From contig OZ024828.1 in the NCBI GenBank assembly GCA_964016985.1, forward strand, positions 84,584,308 to 84,648,307: 64,000 bases of DNA. The letters are read 5' to 3'. Made by a program: the position numbers and the translations under genes. This stretch comes from Anodontia alba (lineage: Eukaryota > Mollusca > Bivalvia > Lucinida > Lucinidae). Positions 49,701 to 60,242 of this stretch are shown piece after piece; position 1 is the first letter of the stretch, and each line of letters begins with the position of its first letter. The notes beneath the pieces were generated by a model that had not been told where the DNA came from, did not search any database, and saw only the letters and a program-made list of their open reading frames with translations.

Positions 49701-50851
49701 TAATTTGTTGGCGGCTCCTTTATGCAGTGTTGTCGCTAAGACCAATTTGTTGCCCCATAACCATTGTTAAAGGGCCATCACCTATTTTAAGGGCTTCTAG
49801 TACCTTAAACATTAGCAAACACGACTTAATGTTGATTGTCATCAAGGCCCTTTGTTCCATTCATGCTTTTAGGTGGAGAAATAGCCCCTTGTCTCCCTCT
49901 AGATACAACAATGTATATGGACAAGGCGGATATCCTGATGACATGATTGGATCATTTTAACAAATATTTGTTCCCCAAATGCCCTAGGGGCTTTATATGA
50001 AATTGGATTTGGGTTGACCCAGCGGTTTCTGAGATGTTCGAAGAGTGCGGACGACGGAGCCTGCCTATACTGTAAGTTCACCTATAGCCTAAAGACTTTA
50101 GGATACAAATCAGAAGGGATTTGTTCACGAATTACAAAATTCTGCCCTTTGTAATATATTGATGAAAACTTTTCTAAATATAAGTCAACATGGGACATTC
50201 TTCGAAAACAACAAAAATAAGTTTGAAAAAACAATTGTAGTGGTTGCTCTGGCAACAACAACACACTACCTGTTGTATTGTAAAATTGTTTGTCTTTAAT
50301 AGATTTCATGGCAGCAATCTGAGAACAATGTAATTAAAAGCATATCTACTTAATAGTTTTATAGTTGTTAAATATTGAAACACAAATTTATGAACAAAAT
50401 CAGCATGACACACAAATTTATGTTGTCATGGCAACAAATATGTTGAATTTATACCATAAAAGCACACAGTTTTATTTAGTATATTCTGTTTACACTGCAA
50501 TTCTTTTTTTCTTTTTTTTTTTTTTTTTTTTTTTCTTTTTTTTTTTTTCACCACTTTGGTTGTCAAGTACTGGATGACAATTTAGAAAGGAAAAAAAGTT
50601 ACCGCTTAAGAAAAAAAATGCGTTACCATGGAAACAAAACTGTTTCCTTTATTGAAATAATATTTGGTTTTGATTGATTTTAACTATGAAAGGTAAAGTG
50701 TTTATTATTTGACTGGTTTTAATGTGTTACTTACCAAGTATCTGACTGTGCGTGAAAAGCAACATTCAGATCACTTAGCTTTGTGTTGCCCTGTCAACAA
50801 AACGCACACATTTATCCCATAGCAAAGACGTATAAAAACACGTATTTTAGG

Positions 50852-50906
50852 TAGCGAAGTAGCTCAATGGTGAGCGCACTGGCCTCTAGAGCTAGAGATA
50901 CCGGTA
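50852..50906 (+). mobile_element. tRNA-derived SINE head, split by mariner
   Basis: gtagctcaatggtgagcgca is an A-box-like tRNA start; the B box is lost at the mariner insertion. The DNA right of the mariner (51546-51800, with gtctttcggatcgggacgtt) looks like the SINE body. Confidence 0.6.
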
Positions 50907-51545
50907 TACGAGGGACGTTCATTTAATTGTGTCACTAATGGCCCACCATGTCGCGTGGCTGTAAGGAGCACGTGGAAACTGCGGTGATATCACGGGTGGG
51001 GGTGGGGGCACGATTTTCTATAATAGGATGAAAATTCGGTCTAATCCGTTCAGTCTTTCAAAAGTTATTGAAAGTTCAAGTTAGTTCAGTCATATACACT
51101 CAAAAGAGTAAAGACACACTATGAAAAACGTAGATCTGCAACCGGTTTAAGAGGTCTGTGTCTTATCCATGACAACGTACCTGCTCACAAGTGCCTTCTT
51201 GTCCAAGACTTCTTGAAAGAGGAAAAGGTAGTTCAGCTGTCTCATCCACCTTATTCGCCAGACCATAGTCCATGCGACTTTCTCCTGTTTCCTTTACTAA
51301 AGAAAACCCTTTTTGGTCGTCGTTATGAGTCCCGAAGTGCACTTGGTAGTCCAGTTTACCAGTGTCTTCAAGGAATACCTAAAAAGGCCTCTTTCTCTGC
51401 CTTTTCAGAATGGATTTCAAGTCTTGAAAAGTGTGTTTCTATCAAGGGAGAATACTTCGAAGGGTTGAAGTAAATGAAATGTGAATGAGATTAATAACGC
51501 GCCCTGTAGAACCCCAATGACAACATTAAATGAACGCCCCTCGTA
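50907..51545 (+). mobile_element. Internally deleted mariner-like transposon
   Basis: Terminal inverted repeats pair tacgagggacgttcatttaa at the left with the complementary aaatgaacgcccctcgta at the right. The element sits at a TA target, and its right part keeps the 3' end of a mariner transposase. About half of a normal 1.3-kb mariner is missing between the left end and about 51147. It is inserted into a SINE: the tRNA-like head lies at 50852-50906 and the SINE-like body resumes at 51546. Confidence 0.88.
51147..51473 (+). pseudogene. Mariner transposase, C-terminal fragment
   Basis: Reads RGLCLIHDNVPAHKCLL, then HPPYSPDHSPCDFLLFPLLK, and ends in KCVSIKGEYFEGLK and a stop. The second catalytic aspartate (HDN) and the third (PCDF) are separated by exactly 34 residues, the mariner D34D spacing. 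The N-terminal DNA-binding domain and first aspartate are deleted, so no transposition activity is possible from this copy. Confidence 0.88.
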
Positions 51546-51997
51546 GACCCCAGGCTTAGGCGAGAGAATTTTCGGTGTCCGAACATGCTTTCCTTCATGC
51601 CATTTGCAGGCATGAAATGAAAACAGTTTGCCGTCTTTCGGATCGGGACGTTAACTGGAGGTCCCCTGTGCAGGGACATTCACCCATATGCAGGTTAAAG
51701 ACCCATACGGTAATTCAAACTGGTTACTTGTTGGCCTTCATCCTGCAACCCGGGGTGTACAATGTACACCGTCCGTGTCCTCCTAGGAAGTTTAGACGTA
51801 ATAGAAGAAAGAAAGAAAAAAAAAAGGCAGTATTTTACGCCATTGCCCATAAGAATATGTTGTTTTTGATTTTCCCTAATATGATTTGGATCGTAGTGAA
51901 GTACTGCTTTTGCTAACAGGTTAAAATATCAAAATAAAGTAAACGATGAAACAAAGAAATAAATAAAAACAACAGCTAAAATGTTTATTAAATTAAA

Positions 51998-52000
<3 letters not shown>

Positions 52001-52024
<24 letters not shown>
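52001..52024. repeat. (CA)n microsatellite
   Basis: About 12 ca units next to a SINE head. Confidence 0.95.
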
Positions 52025-52025
<1 letters not shown>

Positions 52026-52030
<5 letters not shown>

Positions 52031-52090
52031 CTCCAACGAGACTCAAACCCGAGTCCGTTCGTGGGAGAGACCACTACACCACAGAGGACA
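52026..52090 (-). mobile_element. tRNA-like SINE head beside a (CA)n tract
   Basis: On the minus strand gtggtgtagtggtctctccc (A-box-like) and cgggtttgagtctcg (B-box-like). It directly abuts the CA repeat at 52001-52024. Confidence 0.5.
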
Positions 52091-52753
52091 GTATTAAGAA
52101 CTGACCAAAATGAAAATACTAATTGGCTAGATTTTCAATGCAGCTTGAAATAAGTGAATCGCCTTCACCGTCACCTTTCCCCACTACCTCCCTCCCCACA
52201 CACAATTTGAAATAAGTGAATCACCTCTCCTGTACCCTTCCCACCCCTCCCACATCCTCTTCACCACCCCGCACCCCCCCCCCCCCCCCCCCCACACACA
52301 CACAAAGAATATTCTTAATTTTGTGTGCCGTTACGTTTTAATTTTATGTACATGGCTCACAGCTTCGTTGTTTACAGACATCAGAACAGAAAGCACGTTT
52401 GCAACGCAGTAATGTACTTGGATGAACTGATTTATTTCCCACGAACTTAAGTGTCAGTAAGGTCAGTCTGCGGCAGCGGTTGTATCCGATATGTCACGGC
52501 GGTGCACAGCTAAGCCGGGAGCCAGTGCACGTGATCTATATATACGTGATCTATTTATAGTAGGAAAATTCGAGAAAAATATTCAGTTACTTTGGGAGAC
52601 TTTGAAAAACAGTATGGTCTTTAAATTAAAAAATCAGAAAAAAGCAAACAAATTTCCATAAATCTCAAATCGAAAGTATCAATGAGGACAATATGCTGAT
52701 GAATTAGTGTTGGAACCCCACTTTATCGTTATCTCGGTTAATCTTACAATCTA

Positions 52754-53077
52754 CAGTTGACTCTCGCTATCTCGAACTCGCTTATCTCGAATAACCGCTT
52801 ATCTCGAAGTGAAAATCTGTTCTCTGCCTAAACATGAAAATCTAACAACATGTAAAAAAATATTGTGGAAATGAGGAGAAATTGCTCCCAAGGAGCAATT
52901 TCTCCTCTTTTCCGCAATATTTTCAATATATCTCTAAGGGTCGAATTACACATATAATTGTTAAATGTGGTTAATCGAATTAGTTTTACACAATTCTGCA
53001 AATCTGATATGTCGAAGTACGGATATCTCGAAGTATTTCAGAGAGTCCCTTGGAATTCGAAATAACGAGAGTCGACT
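52754..53077. mobile_element. MITE family C, copy 2
   Basis: cagttgactctcgctatctc to attcgaaataacgagagtcg, with central gagaaattgctcccaaggag hairpin. Confidence 0.86.
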
Positions 53078-54064
53078 ATTTATTTAGTAATATAGATTTC
53101 AGTCCTCATCTGACTATATCTCAGGCATTCAAATAAATAATATTTAGTACTTCGAACTGTGCCACAAGCATAGTTAGGATAATTTCCAATATTTTTGAAA
53201 AACAATTAATGGTTCGAGAATCTGCAAGGTCTTAAGACGCGTATGCTGTATTTGAGCATAGCTATCGCCATCTAAATAATATTTCGTGAGTTCTTATTAA
53301 AATAATAATGAAAACTCGCAAATGAATTTGGCATCTCTTGTTTCTACAGGAAGATCGTTCCATAATCTTAAACTGGACGGTATAAACGAATTAAAATAGA
53401 ATTGGGTTCTCGTTAACGACTGTCTAATACCGCAATAATTCCGCAGACTGTAGTGCACAACTGTTTCAAAAGACTGAGGCACTAAGGAAGAAAGGTAATC
53501 AGGTGAAATATTATTTTTCATTTTGTAGAATTGGCTTTATGTTTTGAGTATCTGGTCTCAAGAGATTCTTATTTCCTTGTATAACGTTTCCAAAGACACT
53601 AACTTAGTAATTCTAGTTACTATTCGCGCCGATTCAAGTTGTACTTTTTAGATGGCATCAACCTAATATTGTGTGCATCTGTCCCAGACAATATCAGCAT
53701 ATTAAAATATGCATACATTATTTCCAAAGAATGCATATCAAGAAGAAATTTAAGCTTACGCATTACGTTTATCCTTAGCCATGCTTTCGATGTGATATAA
53801 TTAATATAATCGTGTCATATTCCGTCATTAGAGAGAAAGAAACCTTAATGCTTATGAGAAGAAATCTCTTTGATTTGTTCATTATTCATTTAAAGTCGGG
53901 GATGAACAGGTTCATATGTTTTCCCTGATATTAGTAGGTATTCTGATTTTGATGCGTTAAATTTCACTAACCAACGGTCAACTTATTGATGAATATGTTC
54001 AAATAAAAATCTAAAAGGTTGCCTGTGGAAACAAAGAACACATTCCTCGGTTTTATTGGGACTC

Positions 54065-54250
54065 TTCATAAGTAGTAATGAAGTTTGCAACACTCATTAC
54101 GCCCTCTAGCGTATACATGAGCAGACCTCCATTTTCAAAGATATAACAATGGGCCTAATGATCCCAAAGGAAATGAAAATATAATCTGCGCAATGGTGAA
54201 GTACGGGGAGACGTCCTACGGCCGCCACACTGCACTAACACCAGCTGCAG
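54065..54250 (-). repeat. Inverted partner of 9955-10150, inside the LINE relic
   Basis: gccctctagcgtatacatga, caatgggcctaatgatccc and ggggagacgtcctacggccg are the complement of blocks at 10000-10110. Confidence 0.75.
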
Positions 54251-56450
54251 TAAGGTAAAATAATCAAAGCGCCAAAGGCACTGAAATGACAGATTCTATC
54301 AGAAATTCATCATAAAAAGTCTTAATTTGTATAAAACATTTACAAGAAGAACGTCTAACGGCATTATGGACGGGTTTATCAGAAAGGTTAACCAAAAGGT
54401 AAACCTGCCGGGGTTCGCTATTTTAAAGGACAGATTTTTGAAAACCCGTCCAATAAAAAGGTTTCACATTTGTTTAAAAATGTAGTACTACAAATTCAGA
54501 TATCAAATGCTTGCAGAGGTATATATATATAGTGCCATGAAGTTCCACTTGATGTTTTGAAGTTTCAAAAGAAATATTTTGTCTCAAAATGTTGCAAAAA
54601 GCCAGTTATCACATGCAATAAAGAGCTAAAATTGTGATAAATTCTCTTCAATAACTTAATACCTGTACTTAAAAAATGGTTGCAAATGACGGCATTAAAT
54701 TTGCTGTGCAAACCTGCAAATTTAAAACAAGATGCGAACCTTTCGTTGGGTTCTTTTTAAAGAAGCCAACTTGTTGTCTACTTTCACTTTCACAATCGAG
54801 CGTTCAATAAGAGGAAATAACCAAAGTAGCAATAGAGATTTTCAACACTTTCCTTTTTTTCTGATAAATAGTTACACTTTAAACCCAAGCATCCTTTTTA
54901 TTAAAATGCCGCAGATAAAATATTTTAATGTTAAGCAAATCAACAACAGCGAGATTACATCTTGTAATGTTTGACTAAAGCCCTGTCCCTTTAATCCGAC
55001 AGTATTGAATTTTTTACAGACGTCAGACAAATGTACAAGTGCTCTGTGTAAAAGTTTTATCATACCATATTTTGAAATAGTTATTTTCCCAAGGAGACAG
55101 TATTTGACATTTCATGCTAACTGATTCCTCATTTGAGACAATTTGCATGAAATGTCAAATTATGTTTTACGGTAAAATATCTGCTATTTTTTGACACGCG
55201 GGTCATGAGGCAGCGCCTGTTCTATTAATAGCTAACAACAAATTGCGCAGATCAACCTTACAACCTATCTAACGCACTCAGATAATATCGAAGAAAACAC
55301 TTTACAGCATGATTATGAGCACAGCCTTTTTTTCTTTTTATTATCATGCATAAAAAATCTTCAGAATCTATATATAATTTGGAGAGTAATAGCTGATTAG
55401 ACAGTGTTTATATTGCTGGTAACAGTGGCTTACGCTCTAGTTTCTCGCGCCACGTCTTTAGTCCAGCGCAGGCGTATTGATACACAAGTATTTTGATATG
55501 TTAACCCTTAGACTGCATACAACGACTGTAGCAGATGTCAATTTTATTTTTTGTCTTATTATATCAGAGAATTTCATGCGATTCATCCGTTGGCAAACAA
55601 TTCATATGAAATGCTTAGTCTGGTTTTCTCTGCAAATAAGGGAGAATTCTGAATGTCGCCTGCTTTAAAAATTGCACGGCGCTATAAAGATATTAATAGC
55701 ATCGGACTACATTTTGAGCGGACACATATTTCAGTGGTAGTGAAAGCCGGAAGCAACTTGAGAGCCGGAAGCAACTTGAGAACGCTTCTGCCAGCAAGGA
55801 ATGACAGATAGAAATCTGTCATTAAAAATCTAATAGGTTGCTCAAAGTCTGCATTCAAGCATCTAGCTGCAATTATTGGGTCATCTACAATGATGATATA
55901 AACTTGTATCGTATAAGTGAACAATATAACAACTGAATTCATATTTAGAACACTATGTTCTATATGGATTAAGAACATTAGTGAGTCTAAAATAGAGCCT
56001 TGTGGGACACCCGTTTGAGATTTTACCAGGAATTAGTACCATTTGTTTTCTGTTTTAAACATAACTGGATATCCACTGAAGAAAGGCTGGATCGTTACTT
56101 GCTCGTTAAAGTTAAAAAAAAAGACCTTTCTGCCAGACACGGTCAAAGGCTTATCCAATATCGCAAAAAGACTACTCTGACTTCTTAATCGTTATCGAAA
56201 GCCTTGCGAAATGTATTGTAAATGTCGAATGTCTAGGTACAAATCTTGTTTGTAAACACGGTATAACTTGGCAGTCATTGAAGAAATTAAACATTTGTTT
56301 ATGACTAATCTTTTCCATGACTTAACCTATGGTGCTTAGAAAAGATCTAGGCCTATAGTTAACAACGACAGATGGATCATCTTTCTTATAATGAGGTGAG
56401 ACATTCGCTTCTTTCCATATATCGGGACAGACACATTTTGACATAGACTA

Positions 56451-56722
56451 CAGACGATTCTGGTTATCTCGACTTCGCTTATCTCGAATGACCGCTTAAC
56501 AACAGGTAACAAATTATTGTGGAAAAGAAAAGAAATTGCTTCTGCTCTTTTCTACAATATTTTTAATATATTTAACTTTAGGAGTCAAATTACATATTCA
56601 GTTGTTAAATGTGGTTGTTCTATTTACTTTTTGCTCATTTCTGCAAATCTGATATGTCGAGGTACGGATATCTCGAAGTATTTAGGACAGTCCCTTAGAC
56701 TTCGAGATAACAAGAGTCGACT
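56451..56722. mobile_element. MITE family C, copy 3, inside the LINE relic
   Basis: cagacgattctggttatctc to cttcgagataacaagagtcg. The central hairpin is reduced to gaaattgcttctgctctttt. It splits the RT reading frame of the minus-strand LINE between the GKDLGPDN and DIWKEANVSP blocks, so it inserted after the LINE. Confidence 0.83.
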
Positions 56723-56847
56723 AAAAGTGAAAATGTCACATATTTTTTTCGATAAACGTATCACAAGCTCTTCAGGAATTCTATTATTTATTCTATTATT
56801 TATATTATCCGGTCCTAAGTCTTTACCGACTTTAAGAGAATTTTGAA

Positions 56848-56958
56848 TACCCAGTAAGCATTCGTCATAAATCTATAGCGGGCCGTTATCGGCCCGTCAG
56901 GGTAGCTGACGGGCCGATAACGGCCCGCTGTAGATTTATGAAGAATGCTAGCTGGGTA
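56848..56958. mobile_element. Snapback MITE family A, copy 5
   Basis: taccca...tgggta ends with core cgtcagggtagctgacg, nearly perfect over the full 111 bp. It is inserted at the edge of the LINE relic. Confidence 0.86.
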
Positions 56959-57076
56959 TCTTCAGCTTCAGCTGATGAAGAGAGTGCAGTACTTAGAGTA
57001 GGTCGCTCCAATCAAAAAAACTTATTTCGATTAGAACTCGTCTATACTGTAAAAGTAAAATCTTGATCTGAATTAC

Positions 57077-57178
57077 CTTTAGGTTTTCCACTCTACTGAC
57101 AGGATCATGTTCGAATATCTCTTGTGAAATAATTGTTATATCAGTTCCTTTGACACTCTTTACAAAGCCATCAATAAC
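57077..57178 (-). CDS. GABA-B-like receptor, exon E3 (lobe 1 to lobe 2)
   Basis: Short phase 0 exon of 34 codons, acceptor TTCTTCAG and donor AAG|GTAATT. The peptide begins VIDGFVKSVKGTDIT and ends DPVSRVENLK. It matches the GABA-B stretch 'V...GI.I...E.F..DP...V.NLK' that leads into the lobe 2 strand. It was recognised only because E2 and E4 demanded a connecting segment. Frame, length and splice phases fit both neighbours exactly. The donor opens the 29-kb intron. Confidence 0.88.
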
Positions 57179-57411
57179 CTGAAGAAAAAAATACCGTAAT
57201 TATCCTATGTAGTCGGACATACCAACCTCACCAAACTGAGCAGACACAGAAGAGACACGATAGAACACTTATAGTAACTCAGCCAGCATGTTAGTCACAT
57301 CAACAGGTTGTAAAATGGACTTGTTCAGGTTTAGAACACGGAAATGTAGCCAGAACGGAATTGCTTTTACGCACTCCGAGGTAAAAATCTAACAATATTT
57401 CTGTAGTGTCG

Positions 57412-57502
57412 TTTCATAGGGACTACTTTTAAAGGAAAATATATGCTTCCAGATTCTTTCCTTAAAGAGCAAACTCCTTTCTTTAAAAGTAGTCCCTATA
57501 AT
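57412..57502. repeat. Palindromic version of the 'aaaggaaagaatttgc' repeat
   Basis: atagggactacttttaaagg and ctttaaaagtagtccctat are exact inverted ends around a ttctttccttaaagagc centre. Confidence 0.75.
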
Positions 57503-57966
57503 AAGAAATAAAATATTTTATGTCGGATGCATTCATGAAGTGTAACGTAATGGATCACACCTGGGTTACTAATGATGTGTTCTCTATTGCAAATAGTTGT
57601 CCTTACGCACATGCGTAATGTGTCTAATGAGCATTGTGCCTATGGAATTGTATGGGACGGAGTTAAGGTGTCCAAATATTTAGGCTAAAATGACATTGAT
57701 CAGACTACACAAATGCACAGGAACTTCTAAAACTCCTATGATTTATTGTACTAACGCACCAACGTACGCTCACCAATTAGAGACAGCCTGTTGGAACATC
57801 ACACGATATACAATGCTTTTTCGCCTTCATAAAATTAGATGTTGTTCTTACTATCACTAATAGAGAGAGTCTGTGATCTAAAATAATATGACTAGCTTCA
57901 GAAATCGTCAAACTGCAAACTGGCAAAAAAACGCAAAATAACTGTCCATTTTAAGCATTTCGTCGA

Positions 57967-58270
57967 TATGTTTGTGTTGAAGTTTTACGGCCTAGTCAAC
58001 CAAACTGGGTCATATCGAGCGCGGTCAGTTTACCTAACAACACTTTTACTGGATAGGCTTAGTCCTCTAAATGGTTAACCAGTATTGTGCACATACTTTC
58101 GCAATAAACTGACAACTGCCCTTCTTGAATCAGCGGAAGGGAGAGAATGACCCTAGAAAATATTTCGTGATCAGATTTCCACGAAAGAATGTTGCAGACA
58201 CGGCGAAGGGTCGAACCCGCAACCTCCTGATCACCAGTCGGACGCGCATCCAGCTGAGCCACCGAGGCCG
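57967..58270 (-). mobile_element. tRNA-derived SINE, second copy
   Basis: Same head and body as 19074-19378: ctgagccaccgaggccg on the plus strand, gggtcgaacccgcaacctcc for the B box, and a tail at tgtttgtgttgaagttttac. It lies immediately left of a MITE pair in the E2-E3 intron. Confidence 0.8.
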
Positions 58271-58293
58271 GCAAAATATGTATGCTAATTATG

Positions 58294-58577
58294 CATTACG
58301 AAAACATGCCTATTCAAATATATAGAAAGTTTCACTTCCAAAAACTGACAATTCTCATATAAAAAAAAAAACTGATATTTTTTTCATATTTCTGCTCAAA
58401 ACGTAGATTGTGGGTACTCGTTAGAACCGTCTCGGCGAGGCGGTTCTAACAAGTACCCACAATCTATATTTTTGAGCAGAAATAAAAAAAATAATGTATA
58501 CCCCTGTAAACCCCAGTTTTACAGTATAAAAGTGGGGTTTAAGGGGGTCAAAATTATATAGGCATGTTTTCGTGATG
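58294..58577. mobile_element. MITE family B, copy 5
   Basis: cattacgaaaacatgcctat to catgttttcgtgatg; the central palindrome has one mismatch (gaaccgtctcggcgaggcgg). Same orientation as copy 1. Confidence 0.87.
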
Positions 58578-58652
58578 AATTGCAGCCATAAGACTGTTAA
58601 GGAGAAGCGTTTGGTGATAATTCTGAAATATTTTTCTTGATTCTCCATAAAA

Positions 58653-58931
58653 CATCACGAAAACATGCCTATATAGTTTAAACCTCCTTAAACCCCACTT
58701 TTATATAGTAAAACTGGGGTTTACATGGGTATACATTATTTTTCTTATTTCTGCTCAAAAACATAGATGTGGGTACTCGTTAGAACCGCCTCACCCGAGG
58801 CGGTTCTAAAGAATACCCACAATCTATGTTTTGAGCAGAATTACGAAAAATATCAGAGTTTTTTTATCTGAAAATATTCTTTTTTTTAGGCGAAATTTTC
58901 AATATATTTGAATAGGCGTGTTTTCGTAATG
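58653..58931. mobile_element. MITE family B, copy 6 (inverted relative to copy 5)
   Basis: catcacgaaaacatgcctat to gcgtgttttcgtaatg. It is separated from copy 5 by only 75 bp and faces the other way, within the E2-E3 intron. Confidence 0.87.
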
Positions 58932-59187
58932 CGCATATGTTGTGGATATTCATGAAAAACGTTCAGCAAGAACCTACCATATACGTTTGTATGGAGAAGC
59001 GGAGAAAATAATACCAAAAGTAGCAAGAAGTATTCTTACTTAACAAGTCCCCTGACTACTTTTCACTTTTCTCCAGTTTCATGGGTCAAAAGTATGTGTG
59101 AACTTCGTTTATTTGATATACAATAATTTATGAACCAATGTGGATAGTAAATGAAGATGTAGTCTAAATTGTGTAAAATTACGTTAC

Positions 59188-59358
59188 CACGGAGAAGAAT
59201 TCTAACGCCTGATTGATAGTGGCGACCTTCTTCCAGTTGAAAGTTTCCATCAGTGCAACTTTTGCAGGATTCAAGTTCTGATCAGGTGCAATCACTCGAA
59301 AGAAGTTCGGAAATCTTTTCCTGTCAGACAAGGTTGGAGAAGAAGAGGCCCAGGATAA
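59188..59358 (-). CDS. GABA-B-like receptor, exon E2 (lobe 1)
   Basis: Phase 0 exon of 57 codons with acceptor TTTTGCAG and donor GTG|GTAACG. It starts LSWASSSPTLSDRKRFPNFF and ends NQALEFFSV. The SSSP.LS.R.RFP.FFR stretch is the GABBR1 signature, and W-K-K-V-A-T-I follows at about residues 42-48 of the exon, as in vertebrate GABA-B receptors. The sequence after FFR reads VIAP, so the histidine found there in vertebrate GABBR1 is absent. That histidine is one of the known GABA contacts. It joins E1 directly without a gap in the family alignment. Confidence 0.9.
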
Positions 59359-59395
59359 CTGCAAAATAACAAGTTGAAATAAACACTTCTCCCCT

Positions 59396-59545
59396 TTCGA
59401 CATATTTCGAAAAGTCGTTTTATGCTTGACACTTTACACAGAAGAAGGAAATTTGCAAGCGTTTTGTATGATTTAATGCAAAACCATTTGTCTTAACTAC
59501 ATATGCATAAATTTTTTATTCTAGTCATGGGTTTAAAGAAAAATC
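59396..59545. mobile_element. Fragment of the ctttcgacatct element
   Basis: ctttcgacatatttcgaaaa and gatttaatgcaaaaccattt match the inverse of the right end of 37312-37847. It lies just upstream of E2. Confidence 0.65.
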
Positions 59546-59571
59546 GAATATTATTATTTTTACCCCATATA

Positions 59572-59920
59572 CAGTCAAACTTCAATGGCTCGAAGATCTT
59601 TGGGACCATGGAAAGGTGTTCGTTATGGGTAGTTCGAGCCACTGAGGGTTAATCGATGCCAGGTCAGGAATCAAATGGCGATAAGTTAGGGATTTTTTCG
59701 ATCATCTAAAATTGTGGTATATTGCGTATACTCTTTAGAATCGCCTCGATGTTGCGATTCTAATGAGTACACACAGCATACAATTTCATAATAAAATAAA
59801 AGAAAACTTAAATATTTTTTTTCTTGAGCCATCGGAAGAATTTTGTAGGGACTCAAAAACTAGATCGAATTAGCCGTGGTAAACGAGCCATCGGTGTTCG
59901 AGCTATTGAGGTTCGACTGT
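59572..59920. mobile_element. Foldback element with CAGTCAAACTTCAATGGCTCG ends
   Basis: Left cagtcaaacttcaatggctc, right gagctattgaggttcgactg. The centre has gaatcgcctcgatgttgcga. It lies in the E1-E2 intron. A fragment of its right half recurs at about 42160-42250 (gggactgaaaaacgagttcg). Confidence 0.78.
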
Positions 59921-60242
59921 AGTTATAAAATGGCTGCAAATATGCGGAAATCGATAGGGTAGGTAGTTTGGATGCAGGTTTTCAACAAGTTCTGAACGTT
60001 TCACAGTATTGTTAGGGAACATCATTAACTTAAAATCAGTGAAGAAAAGCAAATATATTTTTAATAAGAAAATTCCAAAAACCCAGTTTACTACAGAAAT
60101 TACATAGGTCAGGCCCAGTTTGGCTATACAATTAATTTTGCGGTAAATATTTGAAAGCAAAGCACAGGAACAGAAAAGACAAGTGGCCGCTGATAAGATA
60201 TTGTCAGCATGATAATATGATGATGATATATCCATCAATTAA

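Larger units (their letters stand above)
53290..56850 (-). mobile_element. Decayed LINE retrotransposon, minus strand
   Basis: RT blocks appear in order from right to left. GKDLGPDNI is near 56820. IWKEANVSPHYKKDDPS and NYRPRSFLS are near 56300-56400. AFDRVW is near 56130. GVPQGSILDSLMFLIHI is near 56000. A degraded LFTYTIQVYII replaces the catalytic FADD. KLVSLETLYKEI and the C-terminal YFNSFIPSSLRLWNDLPVET are at 53300-53620. Stops and frameshifts abound. A 272-bp MITE (56451-56722) interrupts it, and other repeats fill 53750-55680. Confidence 0.85.
27657..57076 (-). other. 29.4-kb intron between E3 and E4
   Basis: Bounded by the E3 donor (AAG|GTAATT) and the E4 acceptor (TTTTACAG). It contains LINE relics (28122-28610, 30935-33823, 37985-38110, 53290-56850), a deleted mariner (50907-51545), SINEs, at least five MITE families, tandem arrays (33866-35130, 40560-46520) and simple repeats. 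No host exon was recognised inside it on either strand. Confidence 0.8.
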
